A stretch of DNA of 6,439 nucleotides from contig CAXSEF010000139.1 in the NCBI GenBank assembly GCA_964236535.1, positions 1-6,439 of the forward strand, in the 5' to 3' direction. The position numbers and the translations under genes are program-made. Of the stretch, positions 4,401 through 6,439 are shown piece after piece. The stretch's first letter is position 1. Every line of letters starts with the position of its first letter. Under the pieces are notes generated by a model. The model worked only from the letters and a program-made list of their open reading frames with translations, was not told the DNA's origin and did no database searches. The DNA is from CAXSEF01 sp964236535 (GTDB lineage Bacteria > Pseudomonadota > Alphaproteobacteria > Acetobacterales > Acetobacteraceae).

Positions 4401-6439
4401 TCACCCGCAAGCGCATCGAGCGCATGAAGGAAAGGTTGGAGGCCAAGCTGGAAGGACTTGCCGCCCGCAAGGACGACCTGCTGACCATCGCCGAGATGGG
4501 CATCGACCAGCTGATCGTGGACGAGGCGCAGGAGTTCAGGAAGCTGAGCTTCGCGACCAACATGGGCGGGCTGAAGGGGGTGGCGCCGGACGGCTCGCAG
4601 CGGGCGTGGGACCTCAACGTCAAGGCGCGGTTCATCGCGCAGCGCCAGCCCACCCGGCCGCTGATCCTGGCGTCGGGCACGCCGATCACCAACACGCTGG
4701 GCGAGATGTTCACCCTGCAGCGCTTCATGCAGCCCGCCATGCTGGCCGAGCGCGGCATCCACGAGTTCGACGCCTGGGCCAGCAGCTTCGGCGACACCCG
4801 GACGGAGCTGGAGCTGCAGCCGTCGGGTGCCTACAAGCCGGTGACGCGGTTTGCGGAGTTCGTGAACGTGCCGGAGCTGGTGGCGATGTTCCGCTCCGTG
4901 GCCGACGTCGTGCTGATGGACGACCTGCGCCACCACCTCCGCCTGCCCACCGTGCGCGGCGGCAAGCGGCAGATCGTCACCGCCAGGGCGAGCGCTGCCT
5001 TCCGCGCCTACCAGGCGGTGCTGGCCGCGCGCATCAAGGCGATCGAGATGCGCAAGGGTCCGCCCGTGAAGGGGGAGGACATCCTGCTCTCCGTCATCAC
5101 CGACGGGCGGCACGCGGCGATCGACACGCGGTTCGTGCAGTGGGCCGACACGGCGGAGGACCCACGCGCCGGCGACGAGCCGGGGAACAAGCTGAACGCC
5201 CTGATCGGCAACGTGCATCGCATCTGGCAGGAGACCTCGGGCCACCGCTACCTGCAGCCCGGCACCGGCACGCCGTATCCGCTGCCCGGAGCGGCGCAGA
5301 TGGTGTTCTCCGACCTGGGCACCGAGGCGGCCGAGGGCGCGCGCGGGTTCTCCGCCTACCTGTGGATCCGGGACGAACTGGTGCGCCTGGGGGTGCCGCG
5401 CGAGCAGGTCGCGTTCATGCAGGACTTCAAGAAGTCCGAGGCCAAGCAGAAGCTGTTCGCGGCGGTGAACAGCGGCAAGGTGCGGGTGCTGGTCGGCTCC
5501 ACGCAGACCATGGGCACGGGGGTGAACGCCCAGCAGCGCCTGGTCGCGCTGCACCACCTGGATGTGCCGTGGTTGCCCTCCGACATCGAGCAGCGCGAGG
5601 GACGGATCGAGCGGCAGGGCAACCAGAACCCGGAGATCGACATCTACGCCTACGCCACGCTGGGCAGCGTCGATGCCACTTCCTGGCAGCTGCTGGAGCG
5701 CAAGTCTCGCTTCATCGCGGCGGCGCTCGGCGGGGACCGCAGCATCCGGCGACTGGAGGACGCGGGCAGCCAGGTGAACCAGTTCGCCATGGCCAAGGCC
5801 CTGGCCTCCGGCGACCCGCGACTGATGCACAAGGCGGGACTGGATGCCGAAGTGGGCCGGCTGGAGCGGCTGCGCGCGGCGCACTTTGACGACCAGCTGG
5901 CGGTGCGCCGGCGCATCCTGGACTGCGAGCGCGAGGTCGCGCACGCGGTGACGCGGATCGCGGCGATCGAGCAGGACATCGCGGTCCGCACCCCGACGCG
6001 TGGCGACCTGTTCGCCATGCAGCTCGGCGGCAAGGTCCGCACCGACCGCAAGTCCGCGGGTGGCTCGCTGCTCAGCCGGTTGCGGCTGATGGAGCGCAAC
6101 CGGGAGAAGGGCAGCTGGACCCTGGGGGCGATCGGCGGCTTCGAGATCAAGGCGGCAGGCGAGCCGGTGGGCGAGAAGAACTACCGGCTGGAGGCGTGGC
6201 TGGAGCGCCACGGCTTCGAGCAGGACATCCGGCTGGAGGGCGACCTGACGGCGCTCGGGCTGATCGCCCGGCTCGAATATCAGCTCGACCGGTTCGAGGC
6301 GGAGCTGGCTGACTACCGCCGTCAGGTGGCAGAAGCCGAGCAGCGGCTGCCCGGCTACCGCCGCAGGGTTGGGGAGGCGTTCAACCTGCAGGAGGAGCTC
6401 GACGCCAAGACGGCCGAGTTGGCGGCGCTGGAAGCGGAT
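1409..6439 (+). CDS. DarB-like N6-adenine methyltransferase/SNF2-type helicase, 3' partial
   Basis: The frame is open for 1677 codons from ATG 1409 to the window edge with no stop. Domains in order: an N-terminal block with VGFGAGEL (98-105) and QYAHYTP (145-151). Then the methyltransferase, with SAM-binding motif LEPGCGSG (173-180), acidic E200 and catalytic NPPF (238-241), which marks an amino-methyltransferase, most likely N6-adenine. A long linker (about 360-850) has an HTH-like stretch (605-637) and YLSGKVR (660-666). The SF2 helicase has Walker A HAVGAGKT (878-885), DEAQ (1038-1041), SGTPITNT (1089-1096), GTGVNAQ (1369-1375) and QREGRIERQG (1395-1404). The C-terminal tail has two coiled-coil-like segments (about 1472-1530 and 1618-1677). 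No nuclease motif is visible, and the order methylase-then-helicase differs from type ISP restriction enzymes, whose order is nuclease-helicase-methylase. It matches P1 DarB-like proteins of plasmids, integrative elements and phages, implicated in protecting transferred DNA from restriction. Exact activity and target site are unknown. Its cytoplasmic location is inferred from the absence of signal or membrane segments. Probably only a short C-terminal piece is missing. Confidence 0.95.
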   Translation, partial: MSQLTLSLFDNTALGGLTLGAALPRFREDVLPEPAELVEAPVDRVPAHTFRLEGERALARGWKARAADNIAAIRLLQAIEGEDRHATADEQERLSRFVGFGAGELANTLFRRAGEGFRPGWEDLGRDLEQLVSPAELSALARSTQYAHYTPEFMIRAIWSALARMGFKGGSVLEPGCGSGLFLAMMPEKMAARSAATGIEMDPTTARIARLLYPEAWIRNEDFTKARLPETFDLVVGNPPFSDRTVRTEDAAGRLGLSLHDYFIARSVERLKPGGLGAFVTSRYTMDKSDPKAREHIASLADLVGAVRMPEGAMLAASGTEVVVDVLFFRRRGADQPAGGLAWCDLVEVLPSEDGEAAVSVNRAFAEHPQQVLGTHGRTTSQHGVVYTCHPRATGLAGIEDDLGRAVQSLPRDICAPAAPAESTSPRKPSARVQVGTAAEGATVKEGSYLVLDGALMQVLGGVPQPVAVKSATVKEGIFAKHARIIRLLLPVRDAVRLVLRAQEANEPWGLLQARLRTTYQAFVRSFGPINLTSVSTGTDPRTGEARETVRRPNLSPFLDDPDVWLVSSIESYDEDTGTAAMGPIFSERVIHPPSEPVITSAADALAVTLHEVGHVDIARVSEMLGRSRDEVLAELGEAVFLDPQASTPGHEAWETADAYLSGKVRTKLAAAEAAAALDPGHARNVVALARVQPVDLKPSEITARLGAPWIPAPVVERFSAEVIGVATKVRHTVEVASWSLDVHAYLGQAAATSEWGTARRHAGELLWDALNASIPEIYDTWRDAAGEHRVLNAAETEAAKEKLGRIKQAFERWIWTDVERAERLARLYNDRFNNLVPRAFDGRHLQLPGASSVISLREHQKRVIWRIVSAGGTYIAHAVGAGKTFSMAAAVMEQKRLGLIGKAMMVVPGHCLAQASREFLLLYPNARILVADETNFARDKRQRFLARAATATWDCIVITHSAFRFIPAPADFEAGLIREALASYETLLGKVDGDDRITRKRIERMKERLEAKLEGLAARKDDLLTIAEMGIDQLIVDEAQEFRKLSFATNMGGLKGVAPDGSQRAWDLNVKARFIAQRQPTRPLILASGTPITNTLGEMFTLQRFMQPAMLAERGIHEFDAWASSFGDTRTELELQPSGAYKPVTRFAEFVNVPELVAMFRSVADVVLMDDLRHHLRLPTVRGGKRQIVTARASAAFRAYQAVLAARIKAIEMRKGPPVKGEDILLSVITDGRHAAIDTRFVQWADTAEDPRAGDEPGNKLNALIGNVHRIWQETSGHRYLQPGTGTPYPLPGAAQMVFSDLGTEAAEGARGFSAYLWIRDELVRLGVPREQVAFMQDFKKSEAKQKLFAAVNSGKVRVLVGSTQTMGTGVNAQQRLVALHHLDVPWLPSDIEQREGRIERQGNQNPEIDIYAYATLGSVDATSWQLLERKSRFIAAALGGDRSIRRLEDAGSQVNQFAMAKALASGDPRLMHKAGLDAEVGRLERLRAAHFDDQLAVRRRILDCEREVAHAVTRIAAIEQDIAVRTPTRGDLFAMQLGGKVRTDRKSAGGSLLSRLRLMERNREKGSWTLGAIGGFEIKAAGEPVGEKNYRLEAWLERHGFEQDIRLEGDLTALGLIARLEYQLDRFEAELADYRRQVAEAEQRLPGYRRRVGEAFNLQEELDAKTAELAALEAD

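Noticed and set aside
2434..5889. Two long + strand frames (2434-3975 and 4267-5889) offset from the main one
   Set aside because: Both are shadows inside the 1409-6439 coding frame, rich in Arg, Gly and Ala, while every catalytic motif reads in the main frame.
3950..6211. 753-codon open frame on the minus strand
   Set aside because: Antisense to the helicase domain, whose motifs are all on the + strand. The composition is Arg/His/Leu/Gln-rich with no recognisable domain.

Overview
The window is very GC-rich, with strong third-position G/C bias and Shine-Dalgarno-type starts. That fits a high-GC proteobacterium. My best guess is an alphaproteobacterium of the Acetobacteraceae/Roseomonas kind, but this rests on composition and protein style only. 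All three supported genes lie on the + strand.

Layout. (1) 32-370 encodes a 112-residue Cys-rich protein with a CPxC...C zinc-finger-like core. (2) 371-584 is non-coding and carries a perfect 13-bp inverted repeat (394-430) and a weak terminator-like hairpin ending in T5 (463-485). (3) 585-947 encodes a 120-residue, probably helical protein that I do not recognise. (4) 948-1408 is a 461-nt non-coding stretch. It holds a purine tract with G8, a striking 130-nt inverted-repeat element with two internal hairpins (995-1124), a 100-N scaffold gap (1166-1265), short direct repeats and two tandem leader hairpins. (5) 1409-6439 is one uninterrupted frame of 1677 codons, still open at the window edge. 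It encodes a fused N6-adenine DNA methyltransferase and SNF2-like superfamily 2 helicase of the phage P1 DarB-like type found on plasmids, integrative elements and phages.

How the parts may work together. Giant methylase-helicase proteins are typical cargo of conjugative elements and phages, where they are thought to protect or modify incoming DNA. A small zinc-binding protein and an orphan helical protein beside one suggest the interior of a plasmid or integrative element. No integrase, relaxase, replication gene or nuclease lies in the window, so the element type cannot be fixed. The joint role of the three genes is inference.

The least explained item is the 995-1124 element. Its 27-bp outer stem (26 of 27 paired) encloses two hairpins that share the same CCAAGCGG apex. 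It could be a REP/MITE-like dispersed repeat or a structured RNA. The assembly breaks 42 nt after it, so the original link to the downstream gene is uncertain.
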